Shown here one piece after another: positions 41,775-50,755 of a stretch of DNA of 64,000 bases. Location of the stretch: the NCBI GenBank assembly GCA_964657565.1, contig CAZZVQ010000005.1, positions 1 to 64,000 on the forward strand, given 5' to 3'. Numbering within the stretch: position 1 is the stretch's first letter; each line of letters begins with the position of its first letter. The notes under the pieces are model-generated. The model ran no database searches and was not told where the DNA came from. It saw only the letters and a list, made by a program, of their open reading frames with translations. Made by a program: the position numbers and the translations under genes. The stretch is from JAVVHH01 sp964657565. Its GTDB lineage: Bacteria; Pseudomonadota; Alphaproteobacteria; Acetobacterales; Acetobacteraceae.

Positions 41775-43333
41775 TTCGCCATCGACGCCGCGCCGAAATA
41801 CTCGAAGCCGCCGCCGGAATAGGTCAGTCCGGTCAGCTTCTTGGTCGTCATGACCAGGTCGATGTTCTGCCGCATGGGCAGCTCGATCGCTTGATCCATG
41901 ATGATCTTCTGCGCTTGGGCGTAGATCGGCAGCCTCTTGGCCGGGTCGAGCTCTTGCTGCCCTTCGAGCAGCAGCTTGGTCAGCGCCGGGTCGGTGAAGT
42001 GGCTCCAGTTGAAATACTGGTCGGGGGTGAACCAGAGCCGCAGCGCGTCCGGATCGACGGCGATGTACTGACACGGCGCCATCGACGACTGGCCGTTGAT
42101 GTTGACGGCGAGCCACGCGGGGGTGGCCATCTGCTCGACGCTGGCGTCGATGCCGATCTTGCGCAGGTAACCCTGGGTCGCCTGAGCCAGCGGCGGATAG
42201 GAGGTCGAGGTCGAGATCGCCGTCAGCTTGATCGCGAGCCGCTTGCCGTCCTTCTCCCAGAACTCGCCCGGCTTGGTCCAGCCGGCCTCCTTGAGCAGCG
42301 CCTCGGCGCGGGCCGGGTCGAAGGGGTAGCCGTTCTCCAGCGCTTCGTCGTAGCCGACCATACCCTTGACCAGCGGCGTGTTGCTGACCGGATAGGCGCC
42401 GGCATCGGCCAGTTGCTCGACCCCCTTGCGGTCGACTGCGTAGAGGATCGCCTGGCGCACCCGGACGTCGTCGGTCGGCCACAGGCTGGCGTTGATGGGC
42501 GCGAAGATGCCCATGCCGGTGATCGGCACCGGCAGCGCCGTGTAGCGGTTCATCTTGGTCAGCGCGTTCCAGAACACGCCCGGCACGTCTTGGATCACAT
42601 CGGACTGCCCGGCCTGGAATTGGCTCACCCGCGCCTGCGGCGAGCTGACGATCTGGAAGGTGATCTGCGCGATGTCCGGTGGCCCGCTGAACTTCGTTGC
42701 TTCAGGGTTCCATTTGTAGTCTTCGTTGCGCTTGAGCACGAGGCTCTGCCCGGTCACGTAGCTCACGAAGCTGAACGGCCCGGTCCCGACCGGATGCAGC
42801 CCGAGGTCCTGCCCGAATTCCTTGATCGCCTTGGGAGATTGGATGCCCAAATAGGGTTCGCCGAGTTGCGCCAGCAGCGGCGCGTAGGGCCGCGTGCAGT
42901 TCACCTGGACGACGTATTTCGACACCGCCTTGGCCATCGTGCACGATCCGAGCAGGCTGAGCGAGATCTTCGATTGCGTGGTCTTGTCGCCGATGTACTC
43001 GAAATTGGCCACGACGGCGTCGGCGTCGAACGGTGTGCCGTCGTGGAAGGTGACACCCTCCTTCAAGGTGAAGGTGTAGGCCTTCTTGTCTTCGGAGACC
43101 TCCCATTTGGTCGCCAGCCCTGGCGTCAGTTCGAAGTCGGGGGTCAGCCAAACCAGCGTGTCGAAGATGTTCACGGCGATCGGCCCGACATTGCGGGCGC
43201 CGGTGGTGGCCGGGTTGAGCGTGTCGAACGGGCCCGCCCAGCCGACCATGACCTTGGCGCTCTTGTCGATCTCCGCCAACGCGGGTTGCGCCAGGACGGC
43301 GGCGAGACCGAAAGCGACGCAACATCTCAACAT
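41771..43333 (-). CDS. ABC solute-binding protein, family 5, second dipeptide-type system
   Basis: 520 residues. Signal peptide MLRCCVAFGLAAVLAQPALA. SBP_bac_5 features KAYTFTLKEGVTFHDGTPFD ADAVVANF, GTGPFSFVSY and VRQAILYAVDRKGVEQLAD. Periplasmic receptor for the permeases at 43349-45096. Start is 15 bp after the DppC-like stop. Confidence 0.93.
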   Translation of the reverse strand: MLRCCVAFGLAAVLAQPALAEIDKSAKVMVGWAGPFDTLNPATTGARNVGPIAVNIFDTLVWLTPDFELTPGLATKWEVSEDKKAYTFTLKEGVTFHDGTPFDADAVVANFEYIGDKTTQSKISLSLLGSCTMAKAVSKYVVQVNCTRPYAPLLAQLGEPYLGIQSPKAIKEFGQDLGLHPVGTGPFSFVSYVTGQSLVLKRNEDYKWNPEATKFSGPPDIAQITFQIVSSPQARVSQFQAGQSDVIQDVPGVFWNALTKMNRYTALPVPITGMGIFAPINASLWPTDDVRVRQAILYAVDRKGVEQLADAGAYPVSNTPLVKGMVGYDEALENGYPFDPARAEALLKEAGWTKPGEFWEKDGKRLAIKLTAISTSTSYPPLAQATQGYLRKIGIDASVEQMATPAWLAVNINGQSSMAPCQYIAVDPDALRLWFTPDQYFNWSHFTDPALTKLLLEGQQELDPAKRLPIYAQAQKIIMDQAIELPMRQNIDLVMTTKKLTGLTYSGGGFEYFGAASMAK

Positions 43334-43348
43334 CCGAAGATCCTTTGG

Positions 43349-44176
43349 CTAGAAGCGGGAGAGAGTCGGGTCGAGCTGGTCACGGAGACCGTCACCGATC
43401 AGGTTCACCCCGATCACCAGCAATGCGAGAAACACGCCAGGAAACACCGTGATCCACCAGGCGATCGTGATGTAATTCTGTCCGTCGTTCAGAATCGCGC
43501 CCCACTCCGGTAACGGCGGCTGCACGCCGACGCCGATGAAGCCGAGGGCGGCGATCCACAGCATCGCGACGCCGAGCCACGTCGTGGTCAGCACGATGAT
43601 CCCTGGCGAGATGTTGGGCAGGATGTGCCGCAGAATGATGCGTGGGGCACCCGCGCCGAGCGTGACCACCGCATCGACGTAAGCAAGGTGCCGCACTTCC
43701 GCCGTCGCGCCTTCTACGAGGCGCGCGTAGATCGGCGTCAGCACGATGGCGATCGCGAGCACTCCGTTGACCAGGCCGGGCCCAAGCACGGCCGACACCG
43801 CCAGCGCGAGCAGGATACCGGGGAAGGCCAGCAGCAGGTCGACCGTGCGCATGATGAGGAAATGCACGATGCCGCCGGCGTACCCCGCGATCAGCCCGAG
43901 GGTGACGCCAGTAAGGCCGCCGAGCACCACGACGGCGACACTGGCGAGGATGGTGGTCCGCCCGCCATACAGCACGCGCGCCAACAGGTCCCGCCCGAAG
44001 GCATCAGCACCCATCGGATGCTCGGTCGAGGGCGGGGCGAAACTCGCCATCGGGTCCTGCAGATTCGGGTCGGCCGAGGTCAGCAACGGCGCGGCGGCGA
44101 TGAGCAGCAGCAGCACGGCAGTCATCGCCAGCCCGGCCACCAAGCTACGGTGCCTGAGCGTGTCGGCCAGCCTCAT
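43349..44176 (-). CDS. Dipeptide-type ABC transporter permease (DppC-like), second system
   Basis: 275 residues, six transmembrane helices; DPMASFAPPSTEHPMGADAF GRDLLARVLYGGRTTI is the DppC hallmark, and GLRDQLDPTLSRF the usual end. Overlaps the DppB-like gene by ATGA. Confidence 0.94.
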   Translation of the reverse strand: MRLADTLRHRSLVAGLAMTAVLLLLIAAAPLLTSADPNLQDPMASFAPPSTEHPMGADAFGRDLLARVLYGGRTTILASVAVVVLGGLTGVTLGLIAGYAGGIVHFLIMRTVDLLLAFPGILLALAVSAVLGPGLVNGVLAIAIVLTPIYARLVEGATAEVRHLAYVDAVVTLGAGAPRIILRHILPNISPGIIVLTTTWLGVAMLWIAALGFIGVGVQPPLPEWGAILNDGQNYITIAWWITVFPGVFLALLVIGVNLIGDGLRDQLDPTLSRF

Positions 44177-45096
44177 CGTGTGCCGATCCGTGGGTCGAGC
44201 AACGGATACAGGATGTCGACCACGAAGTTACAGAACGCGTAGATCACCGCGATGATCAGCACGATCGCCTGCACGGTCAGGTAGTCCTTCGCCAGGATCG
44301 CCTGCACCAGCAACCGCCCGATCCCCGGCCGCGAGAACACCGTCTCGATGATCACCGCGCCCGACAGCAATTGCCCGACCTGCAGCCCGGCGATCGTCAC
44401 CACCGGGAGCAGCGAATTGCGCAGCACATGCCGGCGGAACACCTGGTTGCGCGACAGCCCCTTCGCGCGCGCGGTCAGCACGTGCCGCAACGTCTGCGCC
44501 TGCACCACGCTCGATCGGATGAAGCGGGCGTTGTAGCCCGCCGTTCCCAGCGCCAGGGTCAGCGCCGGCAGCACGAGCCCCTTCAACGACGTTCCGCCTA
44601 CCACGTCGAACCAAGGCAACTCGACGGCGAACAGCAGGATCAGCAACAACCCCAGCCAGAAGCTCGGGATCGACATGAACGCCAGCGCGATCCCCATGGC
44701 CGCCGTGTCGGCGAGTTGGTTGCGCCGGGCCGCCGCCATGATTCCGGCCGCAGCGCCGAGCAACAGCGACAAGGCCAGGCTCGCGGCCGTCAGCTCGATC
44801 GTTGCGGGCATGTTCTGGCCGATCAGCGACGACACCGATTGCTGCTGCCCATACGAATAGCCGAAATCGCCGTGCAGCACGCGGCCGAGCCAGACAACAT
44901 ATTGTTCGGGAATACTGCGGTCGAGGCCGAGTTGCTGGTGCAGCCGGGCGATCAGTTGGGGATCGCCGGCATTGGTGCCGAGCATGACGACGGCCGGGTC
45001 GCCCGGGATGAGGCGGATAATGAGGAACACCAGCAGCGTGATGCCAAAGGCGAGCGCTCCGATCGCAGCCAGGCGTTGCAGGATGTAGCGGGTCAT
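44173..45096 (-). CDS. Dipeptide-type ABC transporter permease (DppB-like), second system
   Basis: 307 residues with MTRYILQRLAAIGALAFGIT LLVFLIIRLIPGDPA, the standard DppB/OppB start, GLDRSIPEQYVVWLGRVLHG DFG, and FVVDILYPLLDPRIG at the C-terminus. First gene of the minus-strand operon dppB-dppC-SBP-amidohydrolase-dppD-dppF. Confidence 0.95.
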   Translation of the reverse strand: MTRYILQRLAAIGALAFGITLLVFLIIRLIPGDPAVVMLGTNAGDPQLIARLHQQLGLDRSIPEQYVVWLGRVLHGDFGYSYGQQQSVSSLIGQNMPATIELTAASLALSLLLGAAAGIMAAARRNQLADTAAMGIALAFMSIPSFWLGLLLILLFAVELPWFDVVGGTSLKGLVLPALTLALGTAGYNARFIRSSVVQAQTLRHVLTARAKGLSRNQVFRRHVLRNSLLPVVTIAGLQVGQLLSGAVIIETVFSRPGIGRLLVQAILAKDYLTVQAIVLIIAVIYAFCNFVVDILYPLLDPRIGTR

Positions 45097-45908
45097 CGTG
45101 CGGAGCTAGGCCGATCGGGCCGGCCACCGCCCGGCCGTCGATAGGAATGCATCAAGGAGCGGGCCGCGAAAGCGGTCCTGGAACAGCACGCCGGTTCAGA
45201 GATGGATCAGTAGATGCGTGCTGTCTATCATTCATTAGCCCCTCGCAGGCACTGGACGATCTGCTGCTTCTCATCGAAATCGAACAGCTTGCCGCAGATC
45301 GCCGTCATGACGAGCGTGCCGACATAGGTGCGCGACAGCGTCGGATCGAGCATGTCCGGATCGTCGCGCCGAGAAACGCGGTGGCCGGCTTCATCAGCAA
45401 TCTCCAACGGTCGCTACTCGGCATGCACAAAGCTTGCCACCTCCGCCGCTTGACGAGAGCCTGCCGCTGACGCCAGTGCGGGACCACCGGGCCGAGCCCG
45501 TGCTTCCCGACAGTACTGGGCGCCGGTCGTGTCGACCAGCAGCGAAGTGGCACAAGTTTTGCTCGACCAATGACGATGTCTGCTTCCGCTCCGCATTTTT
45601 GGAAAGTTACGGCGGGCCGCGCGGGTTTATCGGGAGGTCAGCTTGCATCAAGCTCTCGCGGTGGCCGCAACAGGCTTGGGCAAACCGTCCACACTCTGCA
45701 CGTTGTCCGACCAGCCAGCGTGGCATGGGTCGACTTACGACAGGAGCCGTCAATCGCCACGGCGCTCGGGCATAAGCCCGTCCTACAGGCGCTGGAAGCG
45801 TGCAATTGGGAGTTCAGTCGTACCTTGCGCTTGAGCAAGCAGACGGATGCGCTCGGCCAGGATCAAAACGCGTCGCGCTAGATACACCCTAAATGTGAGA
45901 GGACCGAT
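45097..45908. other. 0.8-kb region without a recognisable intact gene
   Basis: Between the divergent DppB-like and Liv binding-protein genes. The minus strand has interrupted protein-like frames, notably LSRTYVGTLVMTAICGKLFD FDEKQQIVQCLRGANE (ending near 45230) and, in another register, LLVDTTGAQYCREARARPGG. A plus-strand frame at 45570-45881 shows ALEACNWEFSRTLRLSKQTD. None is complete or assignable. Likely decayed coding DNA plus the two outward promoters. Confidence 0.35.
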
Positions 45909-47108
45909 ATGAGTAGGACTCCGATTTGCGCCCTTGTATGTAGCGCGCTGCTACTGACGACCGGCAAAGCTCGCGCCGAAGACGGCATCACCATCGGCAT
46001 GGCGGTCGCCATGTCCGGGTGGATGGAGGCGTATGATGGAGAAGCCTACAAGATGGCCCAGCTTTGGGTCGATCGGCAGAACGCCAAGGGCGGACTCCTC
46101 GGCAAGACGATCAAGGTGATCAGCGGGGACACGAAGACGGACCGAGTCGAAGGCGCGAAAGTGGGCCAAGACCTGATCAAGCAGGGTGCCGACCTGCTCC
46201 TGGTATCGGCCGACTACGATTACGGCGCGCCGGCAGCTTTGCAGGCGCAAAAGGCGGGTGTGATCTCAGTGTTCATGGGCGCCTCGGATCCCAAGGCGGG
46301 CGTGGTCGGCGTCGGTCCCTTGTCCTTTACGGCGAACAACGCCGGCCAACTCGAGGGCGCCATCATGGCGGATTGGGGAATAAATAAAAAGAGCCTCAAA
46401 AAAGGCTATATGCTTATCGACGAAACAATCGAGTATAATAAATCGGTCTGCGCTGGCTATAACTGGCAGATGAAGGCCAGTCACGCGGCGGTCGCTGGGC
46501 AGGACACGTTCAAGGGCCTTGATCCCTCCATTTCGTCGCAGATCACTCGCCTGAACGACGCGATCGGCAAGGAGGGGGTCGACCACATCATGCTGTGCTC
46601 GACCAATCCGGGTGCGGCCAGCTCGCTGCGCCAATTGCGCGCCGCCGGCGTATCTCTGCCCGTCTTCAGCGCAACGGCCATGGATGGGACGTATTGGTTG
46701 AACTCCGTGCCCGGCCTCAAAGACTTCTACCTGCCGTCGCAGGCGTTGGTGAAGGACGATCCCCGCCCCGCCGTCAATGAGATCTCGGCTGCGTTCGAAA
46801 AAAAGTTCGGCAAGCCGCCAACCACCCAGTACGCGTATCCGATCTACGCGTTTCTCGATATGTGGGCCAAAGCGGCGACGGAGGCAAAGACAACCGGCGC
46901 CAAGCCCATCGTCGATCTGCTCAACAAGGCGAAGGACGAGCCCACGGTGCTCGGACCGCGCAGCTTCACGCCCAAGCTGCACGTGCAGACGACCGAGCCA
47001 ATGTTCGTCATCTCGTATGCGGACGGTAAAGCGACACCGGTCGAGGAATGGAAGATCACCGACGTCATTCCGGATGCGGTGCTCTATCGTCTCAAGGGCA
47101 GCGAGTGA
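45909..47108 (+). CDS. Branched-chain-amino-acid-type ABC solute-binding protein (LivK-like)
   Basis: 399 residues. Signal peptide MSRTPICALVCSALLLTTGK to ARAEDG, RBS GAGAGGA. Peripla_BP_6 fold: GMAVAMSGWMEAYDGEAYKM AQLWVDRQNAKGG, KGYMLIDETIEYNKSVCAGY, FEKKFGKPPTTQYAYPIYAF. The nearby HyuAB/Pxp genes suggest a lactam, hydantoin, amide or urea-like ligand rather than leucine. Codons around 46370-46445 are strikingly AT-rich compared with the rest of the gene. Confidence 0.92.
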   Translation: MSRTPICALVCSALLLTTGKARAEDGITIGMAVAMSGWMEAYDGEAYKMAQLWVDRQNAKGGLLGKTIKVISGDTKTDRVEGAKVGQDLIKQGADLLLVSADYDYGAPAALQAQKAGVISVFMGASDPKAGVVGVGPLSFTANNAGQLEGAIMADWGINKKSLKKGYMLIDETIEYNKSVCAGYNWQMKASHAAVAGQDTFKGLDPSISSQITRLNDAIGKEGVDHIMLCSTNPGAASSLRQLRAAGVSLPVFSATAMDGTYWLNSVPGLKDFYLPSQALVKDDPRPAVNEISAAFEKKFGKPPTTQYAYPIYAFLDMWAKAATEAKTTGAKPIVDLLNKAKDEPTVLGPRSFTPKLHVQTTEPMFVISYADGKATPVEEWKITDVIPDAVLYRLKGSE

Positions 47109-47184
47109 TCCCTGGCAGTGGCGAAACCCCCGCTGCGCGCCCGCGGCGGGGACTCCGCAACCTCCTGGGGAGTGTGCGCGCCGG

Positions 47185-47961
47185 ATGAGCCAGGCGTCGA
47201 TTGCTCCGGCGGCCATGACGGCCGTCGCGGCGCACACGAACGCGGCGGAGTTGACGGCGGACTCGCTGACCGTGCGCTTCCAGGGGCTGGCCGCCGTCTG
47301 CGAGGTGAGCCTCACGGTCGGCCGGCACGAGGTGTTTGGCTTGATCGGCCCAAACGGCGCCGGCAAGACTACGCTGGTGAACTGTCTGACCGGCTTCCAA
47401 TCGCCGACCGAGGGCCGGGTCCTCGTGGGACGCGAGAGCACGGTGGGCTGGAGCCCGATGCGCTTCCGCGAGATGGGCGTTGCGCGGACGTTCCAGGCCG
47501 GCCGGTTGTTCAAGGAGATGTCGGTGCTCGAGAACGTCGAGATCACGGCAGTCGGGCTGGGGCTGACCCGGCGTAAGGCGGTCGAGCATGGCCGGGTCGC
47601 GCTGGAGTGGGTGGGGCTGGCCGACAAAGCCCCGCTGCAAGCGGGCGCGCTCGCCTACACCGATCAGCGCCGACTGGGCGTTGCGCGCGCGATGGTGCTG
47701 CCGCCGGCCTTTATCCTACTCGACGAACCTGCGGCTGGCATGTCCGACGCCGAATGCGAGGACCTGATGATATTGGTGTCGGCGATCCCCAAGGCCTTTG
47801 GCAGCGGCGTGCTGCTGATCGAGCACAACATGCGCGTGGTGATGGGGATCTCGCACCGCGTCCACGTGCTCGACGGCGGCCGGACGATCGCCGAGGGCAC
47901 GCCGGCTGAAATCCAGCGGGACGAGGTGGTTCTCGCCGCTTACCTCGGGACCGAGGCGTAA
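47185..47961 (+). CDS. livG: Branched-chain-type ABC transporter ATPase (LivG-like)
   Basis: 258 residues from ATG 47185. Walker A GPNGAGKTT, Q-loop ARTFQAGRLFKEMSVLENVE, Walker B FILLDEPAAGM, H-loop IEHNM. The signature region reads LAYTDQRRLGVARAMV where LSYGxQRR is usual, so the LSGGQ-like motif is degenerate but in the form often seen in LivG. About 20 residues precede the domain. 76 bp after the binding-protein gene. Confidence 0.93.
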   Translation: MSQASIAPAAMTAVAAHTNAAELTADSLTVRFQGLAAVCEVSLTVGRHEVFGLIGPNGAGKTTLVNCLTGFQSPTEGRVLVGRESTVGWSPMRFREMGVARTFQAGRLFKEMSVLENVEITAVGLGLTRRKAVEHGRVALEWVGLADKAPLQAGALAYTDQRRLGVARAMVLPPAFILLDEPAAGMSDAECEDLMILVSAIPKAFGSGVLLIEHNMRVVMGISHRVHVLDGGRTIAEGTPAEIQRDEVVLAAYLGTEA

Positions 47962-48713
47962 TGGCAGCACTTTTGGAGGTCGAGGACCTTTCGGTGCGCT
48001 ACGGCGACCTGGTGGCGCTCCGCGGTGCGTCGCTGAACGTGGCCGAGGGCGAGGTCGTCTGCATCATCGGCCCCAACGGCGCGGGCAAGTCCACCGCGCT
48101 CGCGGCCATCGCTGGCGGCGTCGTTCCCGCCGCGGGTGACATCCGGTTCAACGGCCAGAGCCTGATCGGGCGGCGGCCAGAGCAGATCGCGCGGTTGGGG
48201 CTGTCGCTCGTTCCCGAGGGACGACATATCTTCGGCACGCTCACGGTCGAGGAGAACCTGCAGATCGGCGGCTACATGCTGAGCGACCGTGCCGCCGCGC
48301 GGGCCGAAATGAGCCGCCTGCTCGACCATTTTCCACGGCTGCGCGAGCGGCTGCGCTATCCCGCAAGCCGGCTTTCAGGCGGCGAGCAGCAGATGCTGGC
48401 GGTCGCGCGCGCGGTCATGACCCGGCCCCGCCTGCTGCTCGTCGATGAGCCCTCGCTCGGCTTGGCGCCCATGATCATCGATCAGATCTACGATATCCTG
48501 CTGGATCTGCGCCGACGTGAGAAGCTGACGCTGTTGATCAACGAGCAGAGTTCGACGCGGATCCTGAAGTTCGCCGATCGGATCTACGTGCTGCGCAGCG
48601 GCACCGTGCAGCTCGAAGGCCGCGCAGCAGCGCTGCAGGATGGGGAAGCCATCCGGCAGGCCTATTTTGGCTTTGCAACCAACCCGGCGACGCGAGCGGA
48701 GGCTTCGGCATGA
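47961..48713 (+). CDS. livF: Branched-chain-type ABC transporter ATPase (LivF-like)
   Basis: 250 residues. Walker A GPNGAGKST, LVPEGRHIFGTLTVEENL is the LivF fingerprint, signature LSGGEQQM, Walker B LLLVDEPSLGLAPMI. Starts within the LivG stop (TAATG). Confidence 0.95.
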   Translation: MAALLEVEDLSVRYGDLVALRGASLNVAEGEVVCIIGPNGAGKSTALAAIAGGVVPAAGDIRFNGQSLIGRRPEQIARLGLSLVPEGRHIFGTLTVEENLQIGGYMLSDRAAARAEMSRLLDHFPRLRERLRYPASRLSGGEQQMLAVARAVMTRPRLLLVDEPSLGLAPMIIDQIYDILLDLRRREKLTLLINEQSSTRILKFADRIYVLRSGTVQLEGRAAALQDGEAIRQAYFGFATNPATRAEASA

Positions 48714-49624
48714 TCGGCTTGTTGCAGAACCTGATCGACGCGCTGGCGCTCGGCAGCATCTATGCACTGACCGCGCTCGGCATCGGCTTGTTGTTCGGCA
48801 TCTTGCGGCTGATCAATTTCGCTCACGGCGACATGATCACCGTCGGCGCCTACGCCTTGATCCTTCCCTCGGCAGACGTGACCGCCCGGTTGCTGATCGG
48901 CGACTGGACGCCGGCCGCCGTCATCGTCACGATCTCGCTGATCGTCGTGGTGGCGGCGCTGCTGACCGACGCCGCAGTGTTCCGGCCGCTTCGTACAGCG
49001 TCCGCACCCACCCTGATGATCGCGTCGTTCGCCGTCAGCTATATGATCCAGAACGGCCTGTTGATGTTCTACGGCGCCCGCCCGAAGGCGGTCGACTTCT
49101 GGAGCGGCGCGAGCACGCAAATCTATCTCGGCCCGCTGCGAGTGCCCATGCTTCAACTGATCACCCTGCTCGTCACGCTCGTGCTGATGGTCGGGCTGAG
49201 CCTGTTCCTGCGGCACACGCGATACGGCGTTCAGATGCGCGCGGCGGCGGAGGATTTCCGAATGGCACAGTATCTCGGCGTCCGGGGAAATCTCGTCATC
49301 GGGCTCGCCTTTGCCATCAGCGGCGTGCTGGCGGCGGCGGTATCGATGCTCTATATCACCCAATCCGGCTCGCTCAGCTTCCAAATGGGTGTTCCGCTGG
49401 CGTTGTTCGCCTTCGTCGCCGTGGTGATCGGCGGCATGGGCAACCTCGTGGGCGCAGTGGTCGGCGGCTTCCTGCTCGGCCTCATCGTCACGCTGCTGCA
49501 AGCCTATCTTCCGCCAGGGCTGCGGTCGTTCCGCGATGCGTTCGCCTTCGCGTTCGTCATCGTGGTGCTGCTCGTCAGGCCGAGTGGCCTGCTGCCGGCG
49601 CGCACGACGATCGAACGGGTCTGA
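48710..49624 (+). CDS. livH: Branched-chain-type ABC transporter permease (LivH-like)
   Basis: 304 residues, about eight transmembrane helices; NLIDALALGSIYALTALGIG at the start, LRLINFAHGDMITVGAYA as in LivH, GLSLFLRHTRYGVQMRAAAE DFRMAQYLGV as the ATPase-contact loop, and RPSGLLPARTTIERV at the end. ATGA overlap with livF. Confidence 0.95.
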   Translation: MIGLLQNLIDALALGSIYALTALGIGLLFGILRLINFAHGDMITVGAYALILPSADVTARLLIGDWTPAAVIVTISLIVVVAALLTDAAVFRPLRTASAPTLMIASFAVSYMIQNGLLMFYGARPKAVDFWSGASTQIYLGPLRVPMLQLITLLVTLVLMVGLSLFLRHTRYGVQMRAAAEDFRMAQYLGVRGNLVIGLAFAISGVLAAAVSMLYITQSGSLSFQMGVPLALFAFVAVVIGGMGNLVGAVVGGFLLGLIVTLLQAYLPPGLRSFRDAFAFAFVIVVLLVRPSGLLPARTTIERV

Positions 49625-49634
49625 CGGGGCGCCC

Positions 49635-50711
49635 ATGCGACAGTTTATCTCCCGCCATCAAACCCCCGCGTTGCTGATCGCCGGACTGGCCGTGTGCGCG
49701 GCAGCTTCAGGGATCGGCAGCCTCGACGCCCTGCAACTGACACTCACCGAGATGCTGATCCGGGTGCTGGTCGTCGTCGGGCTCTACGTCTTCATCGGCA
49801 ATTCCGGCGTGATCTCGTTCGGACAAGTCGCCTTCATGTGCATTGGGGCTTACGCCGCCGGCTGGGCCACGGCCGAGCCCGCCTTCAAGCAGGTCATGTT
49901 GCAAGGGCTGCCCGACCTGCTGCAGGAAAATCAATTTCCGTTCCTGGTCGCGATGGCTGGCGCGACCGTGCTGCCGGCGATCGTCGCGCTGTTGTTCGGC
50001 ATGGCGATACTGCGGCTGAACGGCATCGCCGCCTCCATCGCGACGTTCGCCTTTTTGATCATCGTCAACAGCATCTACTCGAATTGGGATTCCGTGACGG
50101 CGGGCGTGAGTTCGCTGATCGGTATACCGACCGAGGTGGGCCCTTGGGTCGCGTTCGCCTTCGCCACTGCGGGCATCTTGGTGGCATATCTGTTCCAGAA
50201 CTCGCGCTACGGTCTGCTCCTACGCGCCACGCGGGAGGACGACGTGGCCGCGAAGGCATCGGGAGTACACAGCGTACGCATGCGGCTGGCCGCCTTCGTG
50301 CTGAGCGCTGCCCTGGTCGGCGCAGGGGGCGGACTCTATGCCCAATTCCTCGGTATCCTGACGGTCGACACCTTTTACCTGAGCCTGTCTTTCATCACGA
50401 TCGCCATGCTCGTCGTGGGCGGCATGGGCAGCCTCACGGGCGCGGTCGCTGGGGTGGTGGTGGTGACGATGATCGTCCAACTGCTGCGATTCGGCGAGCA
50501 TGGCATACGGACCGGCGCGACCGTGCTCAAGCTCCCGGACGGCAGCGGCGAGCTCGGTTTGGGCGTTTTGCTGGCCCTCATCCTGATCTTCCGGCCCAAC
50601 GGCCTCGCGGGCGGCAAGGAGCTCAGGTTGTTCGGCACCGGGCCCGGCGCGAAGCCTCCGGCCGGCGACCCCTCCGTGGGCGGCAACGAGCACGGCATGC
50701 CGGCCAGCTAA
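49635..50711 (+). CDS. livM: Branched-chain-type ABC transporter permease (LivM-like)
   Basis: 358 residues from ATG 49635. IGNSGVISFGQVAFMCIGAY is the LivM core, NSRYGLLLRATREDDVAAKA SGV the contact loop, VVGGMGSLTGAVAGVVV the conserved helix and LIFRPNGLAGGKE the usual tail, followed by a short Gly/Pro-rich extension. Ends the Liv block, 44 bp before hyuA. Confidence 0.94.
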   Translation: MRQFISRHQTPALLIAGLAVCAAASGIGSLDALQLTLTEMLIRVLVVVGLYVFIGNSGVISFGQVAFMCIGAYAAGWATAEPAFKQVMLQGLPDLLQENQFPFLVAMAGATVLPAIVALLFGMAILRLNGIAASIATFAFLIIVNSIYSNWDSVTAGVSSLIGIPTEVGPWVAFAFATAGILVAYLFQNSRYGLLLRATREDDVAAKASGVHSVRMRLAAFVLSAALVGAGGGLYAQFLGILTVDTFYLSLSFITIAMLVVGGMGSLTGAVAGVVVVTMIVQLLRFGEHGIRTGATVLKLPDGSGELGLGVLLALILIFRPNGLAGGKELRLFGTGPGAKPPAGDPSVGGNEHGMPAS

Positions 50712-50755
50712 CCGGGCTGCCCCTCAATAGCGGTACCGAGCAGAAGGACAATGCC

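Noticed and set aside
40536..42482. 648-residue frame for the amidohydrolase
   Set aside because: The extra N-terminal part is a shadow of the binding-protein gene; ATG 41774 overlaps that gene's stop and gives the standard family length.
45305..45596. IS5-like transposase remnant (LLVDTTGAQY text on the minus strand)
   Set aside because: Too short and not matching downstream DDE context; kept only as unassigned degenerate sequence.
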